64,000 bases of DNA from Shewanella halifaxensis HAW-EB4 (lineage in GTDB: Bacteria; Pseudomonadota; Gammaproteobacteria; Enterobacterales; Shewanellaceae): assembly GCF_000019185.1 (NCBI RefSeq), contig NC_010334.1, positions 3,782,001-3,846,000 on the forward strand, read 5' to 3'. A program made the translations under genes and the position numbers. The notes beneath the pieces are model-generated. The model saw only the letters and a list, made by a program, of their open reading frames with translations. It did no database searches and was not told where the DNA came from. Below, piece by piece: positions 53,129 to 63,609 of the stretch. Each line of letters opens with the position of its first letter. Position 1 is the stretch's first letter.

Positions 53129-55243
53129 TTATTCAGCAGCTGGCGCATCAGCCTTAGGTGCAGCTTCTTTCATAGAAAGACGTACACGGCCTTGACGGTC
53201 AACTTCCATCACTTTAACTTTAACTTCTTGACCTACTTCTAGGTAGTCAGACACGTTCGCAACGCGCTCTTCAGCGATTTGAGAAATATGTACTAGACCA
53301 TCTTTACCTGGAAGAATCGTCACGAAAGCACCAAAATCTACGATACGAACAACTTTACCGTTGTAAACTGTACCCACTTCAACTTCAGCGGTGATCTCTT
53401 CGATACGACGGATAGCTTCTTTAGTCGCTTCGCCGTTTGAAGATGCAATCTTCACTGTACCGTCGTCATCAAGTTCAATCGTAGTACCGGTTTCTTCAGT
53501 AAGTGCACGAATCGTTGCACCACCTTTACCAATAACATCACGGATCTTTTCAGGGTTGATCTTGATGGTCGTGATACGTGGCGCGTGCTCAGAGATATCA
53601 CCACGATGTGAACCAATCGCTTGGTCCATCACGTTTAGAATATGAACACGTGCGCCGTATGCTTGCTGTAGAGCAATCTGCATGATCTCTTTAGTGATAC
53701 CTTCGATCTTGATATCCATCTGCAGAGCAGTAATACCATCGCGAGTACCCGCAACTTTAAAGTCCATATCACCAAGATGATCTTCATCGCCTAGAATGTC
53801 AGAAAGAACTACGAAATCGTCGCCTTCTTTAACTAGACCCATCGCAATACCCGCAACTGAAGTCTTGATTGGTACACCTGCATCCATAAGAGCAAGAGAA
53901 GTACCACAAACTGACGCCATAGAGCTTGAACCGTTAGATTCAGTGATTTCAGATACGATACGAACGCTGTATGGGAACTCTTCAGCAGTAGGCATAACCG
54001 CGTTAATACCACGCCATGCTAGCTTACCGTGACCAATTTCACGACGCTTAGGAGAACCTACCATGCCAGTTTCACCAACAGAGTATGGAGGGAAGTTGTA
54101 GTGCAGCATAAAGCGGTTAGTGTACTCGCCCATGATGCTATCAATCTTCTGTGCATCACGCTCTGTACCAAGAGTACAAGTTACTAGCGCCTGAGTTTCA
54201 CCACGAGTGAACAGTGAGCTACCGTGAGTACGTGGAAGTACACCAGCCATAACGTTAAGTGCACGAACCATATCTGGCTCACGACCATCGATACGTGGGT
54301 TACCCGCGATAATACGGCCACGAACCACTTTCTTCTCTAGGCTACCTAGAAGACCGTCGATTTCACGTGTATTAGCATCTGGGTTTTCAGCTAACAATGC
54401 TTCTTTAGCAGCATTCTTAACTACACCAACTTGAGCGTAACGATCTTGCTTAACTTCAATTTGGTAAGCTTCAGTTAGACCAGCTTCAGCCAAATCTTTG
54501 ATCTTAGCAACAAGAGTTTCGTCTTGCACAGGTGCAGCCCAATCCCATACAGGCTTGTTAACTTCAGCTTGTAGCTCTTTAATTGCTTGGATAACAACTT
54601 GCTGCTGGTCGTGACCATAAACAACCGCGCCTAACATTACTTCTTCAGGCAATGCGCTTGCTTCAGATTCAACCATTAGTACTGCACTGTCAGTACCGGC
54701 AACAGAAAGCTCAAGCTGGCTATCAACTAGTTGAGAAACTGTTGGGTTAAGGATGTATTCGCCGTTCACATAACCGACACGTGCCGAGCCTAGTGGACCG
54801 TTAAATGGAATACCAGAAATAGACAGTGCAGCAGAAGTACCAATCATAGAGATAACTTCTGGGCTGATTTCTGGGTCTACAGAAACAACAGTAATGATAA
54901 CCTGTACTTCGTTCTTAAAACCATTCGGGAATAGTGGACGGATTGGACGGTCAATTAGGCGTGCTGTTAGCGTTTCACCTTCAGATGGACGACCTTCGCG
55001 CTTGAAGAATCCACCTGGGATCTTACCTGCTGCGTATGTTTTTTCCTGGTAATTAACGGTTAGCGGGAAAAAGTCACGGCCTGGCTCTTCAAACTTCTTG
55101 CCAACAACAGTAACCAATACTGTTGTATCACCCATACTTGCCAAAACAGCTGCATCTGCTTGACGCGCGATAACCCCAGTCTCTAATGTGACTGTGTGCT
55201 GACCATATTCAAAACTCTTTACGATTGGATTCACGTGAACCAT
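53129..55243 (-). CDS. pnp: Polynucleotide phosphorylase
   Basis: 704 residues. Two RNase PH domains (the second holding the phosphorolytic site, SDILGDEDHLGDMDFKVAGT), then a KH domain (KIRDVIGKGGATIRALTEETG) and an S1 domain (VGTVYNGKVVRIVDFGAFVTILPGKDGLVHISQIAEERV), ending in an acidic-Ala tail. It degrades RNA 3' to 5' with phosphate and is a core of the degradosome. It normally follows rpsO directly; here a plus-strand gene lies between. A TATACT -10 box at 55278-55283 sits 35 bases before the start, so the leader is short. Confidence 0.97.
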   Translation of the reverse strand: MVHVNPIVKSFEYGQHTVTLETGVIARQADAAVLASMGDTTVLVTVVGKKFEEPGRDFFPLTVNYQEKTYAAGKIPGGFFKREGRPSEGETLTARLIDRPIRPLFPNGFKNEVQVIITVVSVDPEISPEVISMIGTSAALSISGIPFNGPLGSARVGYVNGEYILNPTVSQLVDSQLELSVAGTDSAVLMVESEASALPEEVMLGAVVYGHDQQQVVIQAIKELQAEVNKPVWDWAAPVQDETLVAKIKDLAEAGLTEAYQIEVKQDRYAQVGVVKNAAKEALLAENPDANTREIDGLLGSLEKKVVRGRIIAGNPRIDGREPDMVRALNVMAGVLPRTHGSSLFTRGETQALVTCTLGTERDAQKIDSIMGEYTNRFMLHYNFPPYSVGETGMVGSPKRREIGHGKLAWRGINAVMPTAEEFPYSVRIVSEITESNGSSSMASVCGTSLALMDAGVPIKTSVAGIAMGLVKEGDDFVVLSDILGDEDHLGDMDFKVAGTRDGITALQMDIKIEGITKEIMQIALQQAYGARVHILNVMDQAIGSHRGDISEHAPRITTIKINPEKIRDVIGKGGATIRALTEETGTTIELDDDGTVKIASSNGEATKEAIRRIEEITAEVEVGTVYNGKVVRIVDFGAFVTILPGKDGLVHISQIAEERVANVSDYLEVGQEVKVKVMEVDRQGRVRLSMKEAAPKADAPAAE

Positions 55244-55277
55244 TCCTTAATATTTAATTACCTTAATTACGCGCGTA

Positions 55278-55283
55278 AGTATA
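55278..55283 (-). promoter_or_regulatory. -10 element of pnp
   Basis: TATACT on the minus strand with a weak TTATCT at the -35 position, 17 bases upstream. It would give a leader of about 28 bases. Confidence 0.4.
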
Positions 55284-55433
55284 CTGCAAGTTGATTCAAT
55301 AGATAAAGAGAATAGATGGATGACAAAGCACAATCTTTTCTCTAAAGTGGCTTAATCAGTCAATATCAACCTTAGCCTCAACAAGCATAGACCGAATGGA
55401 ATAAACCTAAACCATTGATACAAGGAAAGATAG

Positions 55434-57482
55434 GTGATGAAGGAGCGTTTCAAATCCCTCACATGGAAGCAGACTATTTTGGTCGTATCGGCAACGCTAT
55501 TTTTTGCCGTTGCAATCTTTCTCATTGAGGTTTTTCTGCTCCTCATTGACGCCCGTCAAGAGCTAACCGAAACCCAGCACGAGCTCCTTGATTCTGTCGA
55601 ACAACCTGCGACAAATGCAATTTGGGCCTTAGATGACGTACTCGCGACACAAACGATTCAAGGGGTGTTAAAAGTCGAGCATGTTGACTCTGCAATAATG
55701 GTGCTAGAAGACGGCAGTCGCTTCGTCTCGGTTGATAACGGCGCCCCTGCAATCAATGCCGAAATCTTCATCAACATTAGCGCCAAACTCTTTGGTGATC
55801 TTACAGAGATCTCTCGCTCCATATACCGGCCTTCTTATATCGATAACGAGGGGAACGAGCAGCTTATCGGTACCTTAACCGTCCTTTATGACACTCAAGC
55901 ACTGACAAGCTCTCTCATTTCAACTCTTAGGTTTAGCCTTTGGGCTACGCTTGCAAGAGCATTCTTGCTAACCCTTGTTTTATCGGTAGTATTTCACCGT
56001 TTTTTAACCCAACCCATCGCACGAATAAGCGAGGCAATCGATAATATAGACCCTGAATCTCCGGCCAAAAACCTGCTACCAATAACACGATCTCACAGTA
56101 ATGATGAACTAGGAATCGTCACCTCAAAGCTGAATCAAATCTTGGTTCAATTTGATAATACTCAAAATAAGTTACGCAAAATGGCAACACGAGATCACTT
56201 AACGGGACTGCCGAACCGCACTTTGCTTTTAGAAACCATCGCGGTAACTATACAGCGTGCAAAACAGCAACAAAGTCAGTTCGTTTTACTTTTTATCGAC
56301 TTAGATCGGTTTAAAAATGTAAATGATTCATTAGGACATGAAATCGGTGATCAATTCTTAGTACGCGTTGCACGTAATCTCGAATTGGCTGTCGCCCAAA
56401 TGGGAACGGTTGCTAGGTTAGGTGGAGATGAGTTTGTGGTGCTCGCTGATGGCATAGCGTCACCGACCCAAGCGGCTGAGTTTGTCGATAAACTGCTCAA
56501 CCAGCTTAACAGTCCCATGCAGCTCAATGAGCATACAGTCCACCCTGCTGCATCTGTCGGTATTGCAATTTACCCAGATGACGGCCTACGAGCAGAGGAT
56601 CTTATACGCCACGCAGACATCGCCATGTATAGTGCAAAAGCATCAGGTTCAAACCAATGGGCCTTCTTTAAAGCTCAGATGACTGAGCGAGCTGCAGTAC
56701 GCTTAAGAACCGAAGCATCTTTACATGATGCACTTAAAAACAATGAATTCCTGCTTCACTTCCAGCCAAAGCTAGATATTAAAACTGGTGAAGTAGTTAG
56801 TTGTGAAGCGCTGATCCGTTGGCAAAAAGATGGACGATTAATCAGTCCAATCTCTTTTATTCCGGTAGCAGAAGAAACGGGTATTGTTATTCCAATTGGA
56901 CGCTGGGTGATTGAACAGAGCTGTAAAACAATTCGAGATTGGCAGATTCGTTATAATTTCTCTCTTCCGGTGGCGATTAATGTTGCCCCACAGCAATTCC
57001 AAGACGCTAGCATCGTGCCAGATATCAAGCAGGCTTCTCTGCGCTATCAAATCGCTCCGGAGCTGTTAGAGATAGAAATTACAGAGACCTCACTGATGAG
57101 TGATATCGACTCAGCAATAATCAAGCTTAAGCAGCTAAAAAGCGCTGGATTTGGTATTGCGGTAGATGACTTTGGCACAGGGTATTCCTCACTATCTTAT
57201 CTACGCCGTCTGCCAATTACCACCATGAAAATTGATCGCTGTTTCGTCTCAGATCTTCCAGAAGAAAGTGCGATAGCCTCGACCATTTTGATGCTTGGAA
57301 AGCAGCTTAATCTAAACATCGTTGCGGAAGGAATTGAGAATGAACAACAGTTGTCTTGGTTGCAGGAACGTGATTGTCAAATAGGCCAAGGCTTTTACTT
57401 CAGCCAGCCTTTATCAAAAGAAGAGTTTGAAGCAAAGTACATAGAACCAAATCATACCCTCGTAAAAACGATTCATACTTAG
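55434..57482 (+). CDS. GGDEF-EAL protein (diguanylate cyclase/phosphodiesterase) with HAMP
   Basis: 682 residues from a GTG after AAGGAAAGATAG (an ATG follows directly). Two membrane helices (about 13-35 and 165-185) bracket a periplasmic sensor region, followed by a HAMP linker (QPIARISEAIDNID). The GGDEF domain is intact (RLGGDEFVVLADG, near residue 329) with no RxxD inhibitory site before it. The EAL domain is complete: CEALIRWQ near residue 459, ETSLMSD, DDFGTGYSSLSYLRRLPI and KIDRCFV. It can in principle make or break c-di-GMP. It sits between rpsO and pnp in the opposite direction, as I recall for other Shewanella. Confidence 0.93.
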   Translation: MMKERFKSLTWKQTILVVSATLFFAVAIFLIEVFLLLIDARQELTETQHELLDSVEQPATNAIWALDDVLATQTIQGVLKVEHVDSAIMVLEDGSRFVSVDNGAPAINAEIFINISAKLFGDLTEISRSIYRPSYIDNEGNEQLIGTLTVLYDTQALTSSLISTLRFSLWATLARAFLLTLVLSVVFHRFLTQPIARISEAIDNIDPESPAKNLLPITRSHSNDELGIVTSKLNQILVQFDNTQNKLRKMATRDHLTGLPNRTLLLETIAVTIQRAKQQQSQFVLLFIDLDRFKNVNDSLGHEIGDQFLVRVARNLELAVAQMGTVARLGGDEFVVLADGIASPTQAAEFVDKLLNQLNSPMQLNEHTVHPAASVGIAIYPDDGLRAEDLIRHADIAMYSAKASGSNQWAFFKAQMTERAAVRLRTEASLHDALKNNEFLLHFQPKLDIKTGEVVSCEALIRWQKDGRLISPISFIPVAEETGIVIPIGRWVIEQSCKTIRDWQIRYNFSLPVAINVAPQQFQDASIVPDIKQASLRYQIAPELLEIEITETSLMSDIDSAIIKLKQLKSAGFGIAVDDFGTGYSSLSYLRRLPITTMKIDRCFVSDLPEESAIASTILMLGKQLNLNIVAEGIENEQQLSWLQERDCQIGQGFYFSQPLSKEEFEAKYIEPNHTLVKTIHT

Positions 57483-57500
57483 CGGCTAAAATTTAGGTAC

Positions 57501-57526
57501 AAAAAAAGGAGGCTTAGCCTCCTTTT
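57501..57526. terminator. Bidirectional terminator between the GGDEF-EAL gene and rpsO
   Basis: AAAAAAAGGAGGC, loop TTA, GCCTCCTTTT. Confidence 0.9.
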
Positions 57527-57545
57527 AATAGATCAGACGTTAAAA

Positions 57546-57815
57546 TTAACGACGTAGACCTAACTTCTTGATTAGCTCTTGGTAGCGAACGTTTTCAGTA
57601 CGCTTAAGGTATGCAAGAAGTTTACGACGTGTGCTAACCATACGTAGTAGACCACGACGTGAATGGTGATCGTGGATGTGCTCTTTGAAGTGACCTTGTA
57701 GGTGGTTGATCTGCGCAGTTAGCAGAGCAACTTGAACTTCAGAAGAACCAGTATCATTTTCACAACGACCAAATTCAGCTAGGATTTGAGCTTTAGCTTC
57801 AACACTTAGTGACAT
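57546..57815 (-). CDS. rpsO: 30S ribosomal protein S15
   Basis: The ATG at 57815 gives the standard 89 residues, MSLSVEAKAQILAEFGR...; the frame itself opens at 57827. The HDHHSRRGLLRMVSTRRKLLAYLKR segment is the conserved rRNA-binding core, and the ending LIKKLGLRR is typical. It binds 16S rRNA early in small-subunit assembly. It is the last gene of the nusA-infB-rbfA-truB-rpsO block. Confidence 0.98.
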   Translation of the reverse strand: MSLSVEAKAQILAEFGRCENDTGSSEVQVALLTAQINHLQGHFKEHIHDHHSRRGLLRMVSTRRKLLAYLKRTENVRYQELIKKLGLRR

Positions 57816-57935
57816 TTCTATCTCCAAAATATTACATTAAAAATCTTTAGCCGATCACTAACTCAGCCAAAGGGGCGCGCCATTCTACCCATTTACACTT
57901 AGGGTAGCAAGACTAATCTAGAAAGAAGTCCGCAA

Positions 57936-58883
57936 TTAGTCTTGTTGTTCTCTTAATACGATAAGGCGCTTGGGAGCAAGCTGGCCATCGTCGTTCATTT
58001 GTCCGATACCAACAAACTGACGAGCATCGCCGATCGTAATACGAACTAACTCATCGACAGGCAAATTAGCCACCTGTACCGGATTGCCGTTCATCAAGTA
58101 AGTCGCAAGCTCATCAGAGACATTTATCTCTTTGAAGCCACTGACAGCGGTATCCATAGGTAACAGTAATGGGTCCAACACCTCAGATAGAGACAATGAC
58201 TCGGCATCAGCCTTAGTCACTAACTCTTCAAGTTGTTTCAGTGACACCATTTTATCGTACGGATAACCAGCAACTTGAGTACGACGTAGCATGATAACGT
58301 GTGCGCCACAGCCTAACATTTCACCTAAGTCGTCGGTGATAGTACGGATATAAGTGCCTTTAGAACAATGGATATCTAAAGTTAACTCATCACCTTCAAG
58401 GCTAATGAAGTTCAACTCGAATACATTGATAGGACGTGCTTCACGAGGAACTTCAATTCCCTCACGTGCGTATTTATATAAAGGTTGACCTTTATGTTTC
58501 AACGCAGAGTACATCGAAGGGACTTGCATCGTCTCACCGCGAAAATGTTCTAAAGCAGTGTCTAGCTGCTCTTGAGTGAAGTTAACTTCTCTCGTTTGAA
58601 CAATCTCACCATCTGAGTCACTTGTATCGGTACGTTGACCAAGCTTTGCTGTTACTAAGTAACGCTTATCGGCGTCGAGTAGATGCTGCGAAAACTTAGT
58701 CGCTTCACCTAAACAAATTGGTAACATGCCCGTTGCTAGCGGATCCAGAGCGCCGGTATGACCCGCTTTATTTGCATTAAAAAAGCGTTTCACTCTTTGT
58801 AATGCAAAGTTAGAGCTCATACCGGTGTCTTTATCTAACAGTAAAATACCGTCGATAAAACGGCCGCGAGAACGACGTGCCAT
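57936..58883 (-). CDS. truB: tRNA pseudouridine-55 synthase TruB
   Basis: 315 residues. The catalytic aspartate is in [17 protein letters not shown]; other TruB motifs are [16 protein letters not shown], the [21 protein letters not shown] stretch and [16 protein letters not shown]. It makes pseudouridine 55 in the T-loop of all tRNAs. Its ATG overlaps the rbfA stop by one base (TAATG), so the two are translationally coupled. Confidence 0.97.
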
Positions 58884-59311
58884 TACTTATCGCCCTCGTC
58901 CTTGGTTTCGCCTTGTTCAGCGTCAGTTTCTACGCCATGCTGCTTCTGTTTTGCTTCATCATTACTGATCACGCGACTAACTAAGTTAGACATGCGCATA
59001 CCTTCAACTAACGAGCTATCGTAGATAAAACGTAGCTCAGGCATTACGCGCAACTTCATACGACCAGCAACCAATGAACGGATATAACCCGCAGCAGCAT
59101 CTAATGCAGCCACTTTCTGTTCGACAAGTTTTTCATCTTCTTCGAAGAAAGTCACATACACTTTTGCGTAGCTTAAATCACGAGAAACATCGACATCATT
59201 AACCGTTACAAACCCAATTCTTGGGTCTTTCATATCACGCTGTAACACCTGTGCTAGCTCTTGTTGAAGCTGCTGTGCAATACGACGTGTACGACTAAAT
59301 TCTTTTGCCAT
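58883..59311 (-). CDS. rbfA: Ribosome-binding factor A
   Basis: 142 residues. Starts [53 protein letters not shown], the conserved single KH-like domain; the acidic tail ([13 protein letters not shown]) is extended. It binds the immature 30S subunit and helps 5'-end maturation of 16S rRNA, especially in the cold. It overlaps truB and is preceded by a hairpin that separates it from infB. Confidence 0.96.
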
Positions 59312-59332
59312 AATATATTTGCCATAAATATT

Positions 59333-59354
59333 AAGGGCGGCTAACGCCGCCCTT
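59333..59354 (-). terminator. Hairpin between infB and rbfA
   Basis: AAGGGCGG and CCGCCCTT around a 6-base loop. On the minus strand it is followed by AATATTTATGG. As an intra-operon site it may give partial termination or processing. Confidence 0.5.
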
Positions 59355-59372
59355 ATAAAATAATAAGATAGA

Positions 59373-62054
59373 TTACAAGGTGCGTGCTATCTCAACGGTC
59401 TCGAAGACTTCTATCTGATCGCCAACTCTGACGTCATTATAGTTCTTCACACCGATACCACATTCCATACCGTTACGAACATCGCTAACATCGTCTTTAA
59501 AGCGACGTAGAGACTCTAGTTCGCCTTCGTAGATAACGATGTTGTCACGAAGAACGCGGATTGGAGCGCTACGCTTGATAGTACCTTCGGTAACCATACA
59601 ACCCGCAATTGCGCCAATCTTAGGAGACTTAAATACGTCACGAACTTCAGCAAGACCAATAATCTCTTGCTTAAATTCAGGAGCAAGCAGACCACTCATT
59701 GCGTCACGAACTTCATCAATCAATTGATAGATGATGCTGTAATAACGTAGGTCAACACTTTCGCTTTCAACGACTTTACGCGCTTGTGCATCAGCACGAA
59801 CGTTAAAGCCAACCATGATAGCGTTAGACGCTGCAGCAAGTGTAGCATCAGTTTCTGTTAATCCACCCACACCACGTGCGATGATGTTAACTTTAACTTC
59901 AGCAGTTGAAAGAGCATTCAATGAATCACAAATAGCTTCTAGTGAGCCTTGAACATCAGCCTTAAGCACGATATTCAACTCTTCAACTTCGCCTTCAGTC
60001 ATGTTTGCAAACATGTTTTCAAGCTTAGACTTTTGCTGACGAGCCAACTTAACATCACGGAACTTACCTTGACGGTAAAGTGCAACTTCACGTGCTTTAC
60101 GCTCATCACGTACAACAGTCGCTTCATCACCCGCTGATGGCACACCAGAAAGACCTAAGATCTCTACAGGAATAGATGGACCCGCTTCAGTAATCGCTTT
60201 ACCGTTCTCATCGCGCATCGCACGAACTTTACCGTACTCAAGACCACATAAAACGATATCGCCTTGCTTCAGTGTACCTTCTTGTACAAGAACAGTTGCA
60301 ACTGGACCGCGGCCTTTATCAAGCTTAGATTCAACAACAACACCTGCCGCCATACCTTCTTTGATTGCTTTAAGCTCAAGTACTTCAGCTTCTAGAAGAA
60401 TGCCTTCTAATAGTTCATCGATACCTGCACCTGTCTTAGCTGAAACATTAACAAACATGTTGTTTCCGCCCCAATCTTCAGACATAACGCCATGCTGTGA
60501 AAGCTCAGACTTAACGCGATCAGGATCAGCTTCTGGCTTATCCATCTTGTTAACTGCAACGATTAAAGGTACGCCGCCCGCTTTCGCGTGCTGGATAGCT
60601 TCAATAGTCTGTGGCATAACGCCGTCATCAGCTGCAACAACCAAAATAACAATATCGGTAGCCTTAGCACCACGAGCACGCATAGCGGTAAACGCAGCGT
60701 GACCAGGAGTATCTAAGAAAGTGATCATGCCATTTTCAGTTTCAACGTGGTATGCACCGATGTGCTGGGTAATACCACCCGCCTCACCAGATGCAACTTT
60801 CGCGCGGCGAATGTAGTCAAGTAACGATGTTTTACCATGGTCAACGTGACCCATGATGGTAACAACAGGAGCACGAGACTCAGCTAATACATCACCGTTA
60901 CGATCTGCAAGTACTTGATGCTCTAGCTCGTTTTCACGAGTAAGTACAACTTTATGACCCATTTCTTCAGCAACAAGCTGTGCAGTCTCTTGATCTAGGA
61001 CTTGGTTAATTGTAACCATAGAGCCCATCTTCATCATCTGCTTAATGATTTCAGTTGCTTTAATTGACATCTTAGAAGCCAATTCTGAAACTGAAACCGT
61101 TTCACCGATGCTGACATCAGCTTTAACCACTGCTGCAGGCTTAGTGAATGCGTGATCCATAGACTCTGGCGCAACACTACGGTTGTTACGTGAGTTACGT
61201 GAATTACGGCTGTCACGACGGTTGTCTTTACCGCGCTTACCTTTACCGCCAGGCTTACCCGCACCAGCGTTTGCATTAGCGTTATTACCCGCATTAGCAG
61301 AAGGCTTGCGTGGACGACGACCACGCTTTTCAGCATTAGCGTCTGCCGTGTCTTCAGCTGCACGAGCTTCAGTTGACGTTGTCACGTGATGATCAACCGT
61401 CTTTTCAGCTTCTTTACGGGCTTTTTCTTCTTCAGCCCAACGCTTCTCGTTTTCTTCAGCTAAACGACGAGCAACTTCTGCTGCTGCAGCTACGTCTTCG
61501 TCTGCTTTAGATTTTGCTGCTGCATCTTGAGCGGCTAGCAATTTTGCCTCTTCGGCTTTGGCTGCTTTATCTTCAGCACTTTCTTGAACTGGCTTTTCTG
61601 TTAACACTTTTGCTTTCGCCTTAGCTTCTGCATCAGCCTTTGCTTTTGCCTTCGCCTCTGCATCCAATTTTGCTTTTGCTTCTGCTGCGGTCTTAGCGAC
61701 TTCAGCAGCCTTAGCTTCTTCTGCTTTTGCAGCAGCGGCTAGCTCTGCTTCTGCGGCTTCATCACGCTTAACGAAGGTACGCTTTTTGCGCACTTCGACT
61801 TTAACGTCTTTTGACTGTCCGCCACTACCCGCAACACTCAGTGTAGAAACTGATTTACGTTGTAATGTCATTTTAGTTGGGGCTGCATCGCCACCGTGTT
61901 GCTTCTTAAGAAAATCAAGCAACTGCTGTTTTTCAGATTCAGAAACCGTATCGTTCGCCGACTTCTTGATACCAGCCTGAGAAAACTGTTCGACTAGTCG
62001 ATCAGTGCTTTTCCCAACTTCTGTGGCTAGTTTATCTACTGTAGTATCTGCCAT
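59373..62054 (-). CDS. infB: Translation initiation factor IF-2
   Basis: 893 residues. An N-terminal IF2_N-like domain (VDKLATEVGKSTDRLVEQFSQAGIK), a long Ala/Lys/Glu-rich charged linker (about residues 90-250), an Arg/Asn-rich stretch, a second IF2_N-type segment, then the GTPase: GHVDHGKTSLLDYIRR near residue 400, DTPGHAAFTAM and NKMDKPEAD. Domains II-IV end in DQIEVFETVEIARTL. It places fMet-tRNA on the 30S subunit. Length matches the long gammaproteobacterial form. Confidence 0.98.
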   Translation of the reverse strand: MADTTVDKLATEVGKSTDRLVEQFSQAGIKKSANDTVSESEKQQLLDFLKKQHGGDAAPTKMTLQRKSVSTLSVAGSGGQSKDVKVEVRKKRTFVKRDEAAEAELAAAAKAEEAKAAEVAKTAAEAKAKLDAEAKAKAKADAEAKAKAKVLTEKPVQESAEDKAAKAEEAKLLAAQDAAAKSKADEDVAAAAEVARRLAEENEKRWAEEEKARKEAEKTVDHHVTTSTEARAAEDTADANAEKRGRRPRKPSANAGNNANANAGAGKPGGKGKRGKDNRRDSRNSRNSRNNRSVAPESMDHAFTKPAAVVKADVSIGETVSVSELASKMSIKATEIIKQMMKMGSMVTINQVLDQETAQLVAEEMGHKVVLTRENELEHQVLADRNGDVLAESRAPVVTIMGHVDHGKTSLLDYIRRAKVASGEAGGITQHIGAYHVETENGMITFLDTPGHAAFTAMRARGAKATDIVILVVAADDGVMPQTIEAIQHAKAGGVPLIVAVNKMDKPEADPDRVKSELSQHGVMSEDWGGNNMFVNVSAKTGAGIDELLEGILLEAEVLELKAIKEGMAAGVVVESKLDKGRGPVATVLVQEGTLKQGDIVLCGLEYGKVRAMRDENGKAITEAGPSIPVEILGLSGVPSAGDEATVVRDERKAREVALYRQGKFRDVKLARQQKSKLENMFANMTEGEVEELNIVLKADVQGSLEAICDSLNALSTAEVKVNIIARGVGGLTETDATLAAASNAIMVGFNVRADAQARKVVESESVDLRYYSIIYQLIDEVRDAMSGLLAPEFKQEIIGLAEVRDVFKSPKIGAIAGCMVTEGTIKRSAPIRVLRDNIVIYEGELESLRRFKDDVSDVRNGMECGIGVKNYNDVRVGDQIEVFETVEIARTL

Positions 62055-62082
62055 ATATTAAAACTCCCCTCTGCTGATCGAC

Positions 62083-63582
62083 TTATGCTTCTTCGCCAAA
62101 CCAACAGATATTACGGGCAGCCATAATTAGCTCACCTGCTTTTTCTTCTGTTAATTCTTCAATTTCGATCAAATCATCAATGCCTTGTTCGGCTAAATCT
62201 TCAAGCGTAATAACGCCTTTGCTTGCCATTACGAATGCCAAGTGTCTATCTAAACCTTCTAATGCTAGAAGATCTTCACTTGGTTCAGCACCATCTAGTG
62301 CTTCTTCAGTCGCAAGTGCGCGAGTAGAGATCGCCGCTTTTGCGCGCCCTCTTAATGACTCAACGATATCTTCGTCGAATCCATCAATTTCTAGTAGCTC
62401 TGATTCTGGTACATAGGCAATCTCTTCTAGAGAAGTGAAGCCTTCATCAGATAGCAGTTGTGCAAAATCTTCATCAACGTCTAGCGCTTGGATGAACAGA
62501 TTCACAACTTTAACACTTTCAGCTTGATGCTTGGCTTTCATGTCATCAACAGTCATGACATTTAGCTCCCAACCCGAAAGTTGTGTCGCTAAACGGATGT
62601 TTTGACCGTTACGACCAATCGCTTGAGCTAAGCTGTCTGCTTCAACGGCGATATCCATCGAGTGGTTATCTTCATCAACGATGATAGATGCCACATCTGC
62701 TGGTGCCATGCAGTTAATCACGTATTGTGCTGGGTTATCGTCCCAAAGCACGATATCGACGCGCTCACCGCCAAGCTCATTTGATACGGCTTGAACACGT
62801 GCGCCACGCATACCAACACAGGCACCGATTGGATCGATACGACGGTCGTTAGACTTAACTGCGATCTTAGCGCGAGAACCTGGATCACGAGCAGCGCCCA
62901 TGATTTCAATCATTTCGTCTTGGATCTCAGGTACTTCAACACGGAATAGCTCAATAAGCATATCGGGTTTAGTACGAGTCAAGAATAGTTGTGCACCACG
63001 AGCTTCCGGACGTACAGAGTAAAGTAATGCACGAACACGGTCACCTGGGCGGAAAGATTCACGTGAAATCAAATCTTCTCTAAACAATACGCCATCAGCG
63101 TTATTGCCAAGATCAACAACCACACTCTCGCGATTGCTCTTCTTAACAACACCAACAATCAACTCGCCTTCGCGATCACGGAACTGATCAACAATTTGTG
63201 CGCGCTCAGCTTCACGTACTTTCTGTACGATAACTTGCTTGGCGGTTTGAGTGGTAATTCGGTCAAATGCAACTGAATCGATTTCATCTTCGATGTAACC
63301 GCCCAACTCAATTTCTGGATCGTCATATTTAGCAGCTTCAAGCGTGATCTCACGAAACGGGTTTTCTAATGGCACACCCGCATCTTCAACTACCATCCAA
63401 CGACGGAAAGTTTCATAAGCACCTGTCTTACGGTCGATAGCAACACGAACTTCAATGTCACCTTCGTATTTTTTCTTGGTTGCTGTGGCTAGTGCAATTT
63501 CCAGCGCTTCAAAAATCTTTTCGCGCGGTACACCTTTCTCGTTTGAAACCGCCTCAGCGACTAGCAGAATCTCTTTATTCAT
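62083..63582 (-). CDS. nusA: Transcription elongation/antitermination factor NusA
   Basis: 499 residues. An N-terminal RNA polymerase-binding domain (MNKEILLVAEAVSNEKGVPREKIFEALEIALATATKKKYEGDIEVRV), an S1 domain (ELIVGVVKKSNRESVVVDLGNNADGVLF), KH domains (DPIGACVGMRGARVQAVSNELGGERVDIV, AIGRNGQNIRLA) and two acidic C-terminal repeats. It modulates pausing and termination. It precedes infB by 28 bases and follows rimP by 27, in the classic operon. Confidence 0.98.
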   Translation of the reverse strand: MNKEILLVAEAVSNEKGVPREKIFEALEIALATATKKKYEGDIEVRVAIDRKTGAYETFRRWMVVEDAGVPLENPFREITLEAAKYDDPEIELGGYIEDEIDSVAFDRITTQTAKQVIVQKVREAERAQIVDQFRDREGELIVGVVKKSNRESVVVDLGNNADGVLFREDLISRESFRPGDRVRALLYSVRPEARGAQLFLTRTKPDMLIELFRVEVPEIQDEMIEIMGAARDPGSRAKIAVKSNDRRIDPIGACVGMRGARVQAVSNELGGERVDIVLWDDNPAQYVINCMAPADVASIIVDEDNHSMDIAVEADSLAQAIGRNGQNIRLATQLSGWELNVMTVDDMKAKHQAESVKVVNLFIQALDVDEDFAQLLSDEGFTSLEEIAYVPESELLEIDGFDEDIVESLRGRAKAAISTRALATEEALDGAEPSEDLLALEGLDRHLAFVMASKGVITLEDLAEQGIDDLIEIEELTEEKAGELIMAARNICWFGEEA

Positions 63583-63609
63583 TGTCTTGCCTCGTTCACC
63601 TTGAATTCA

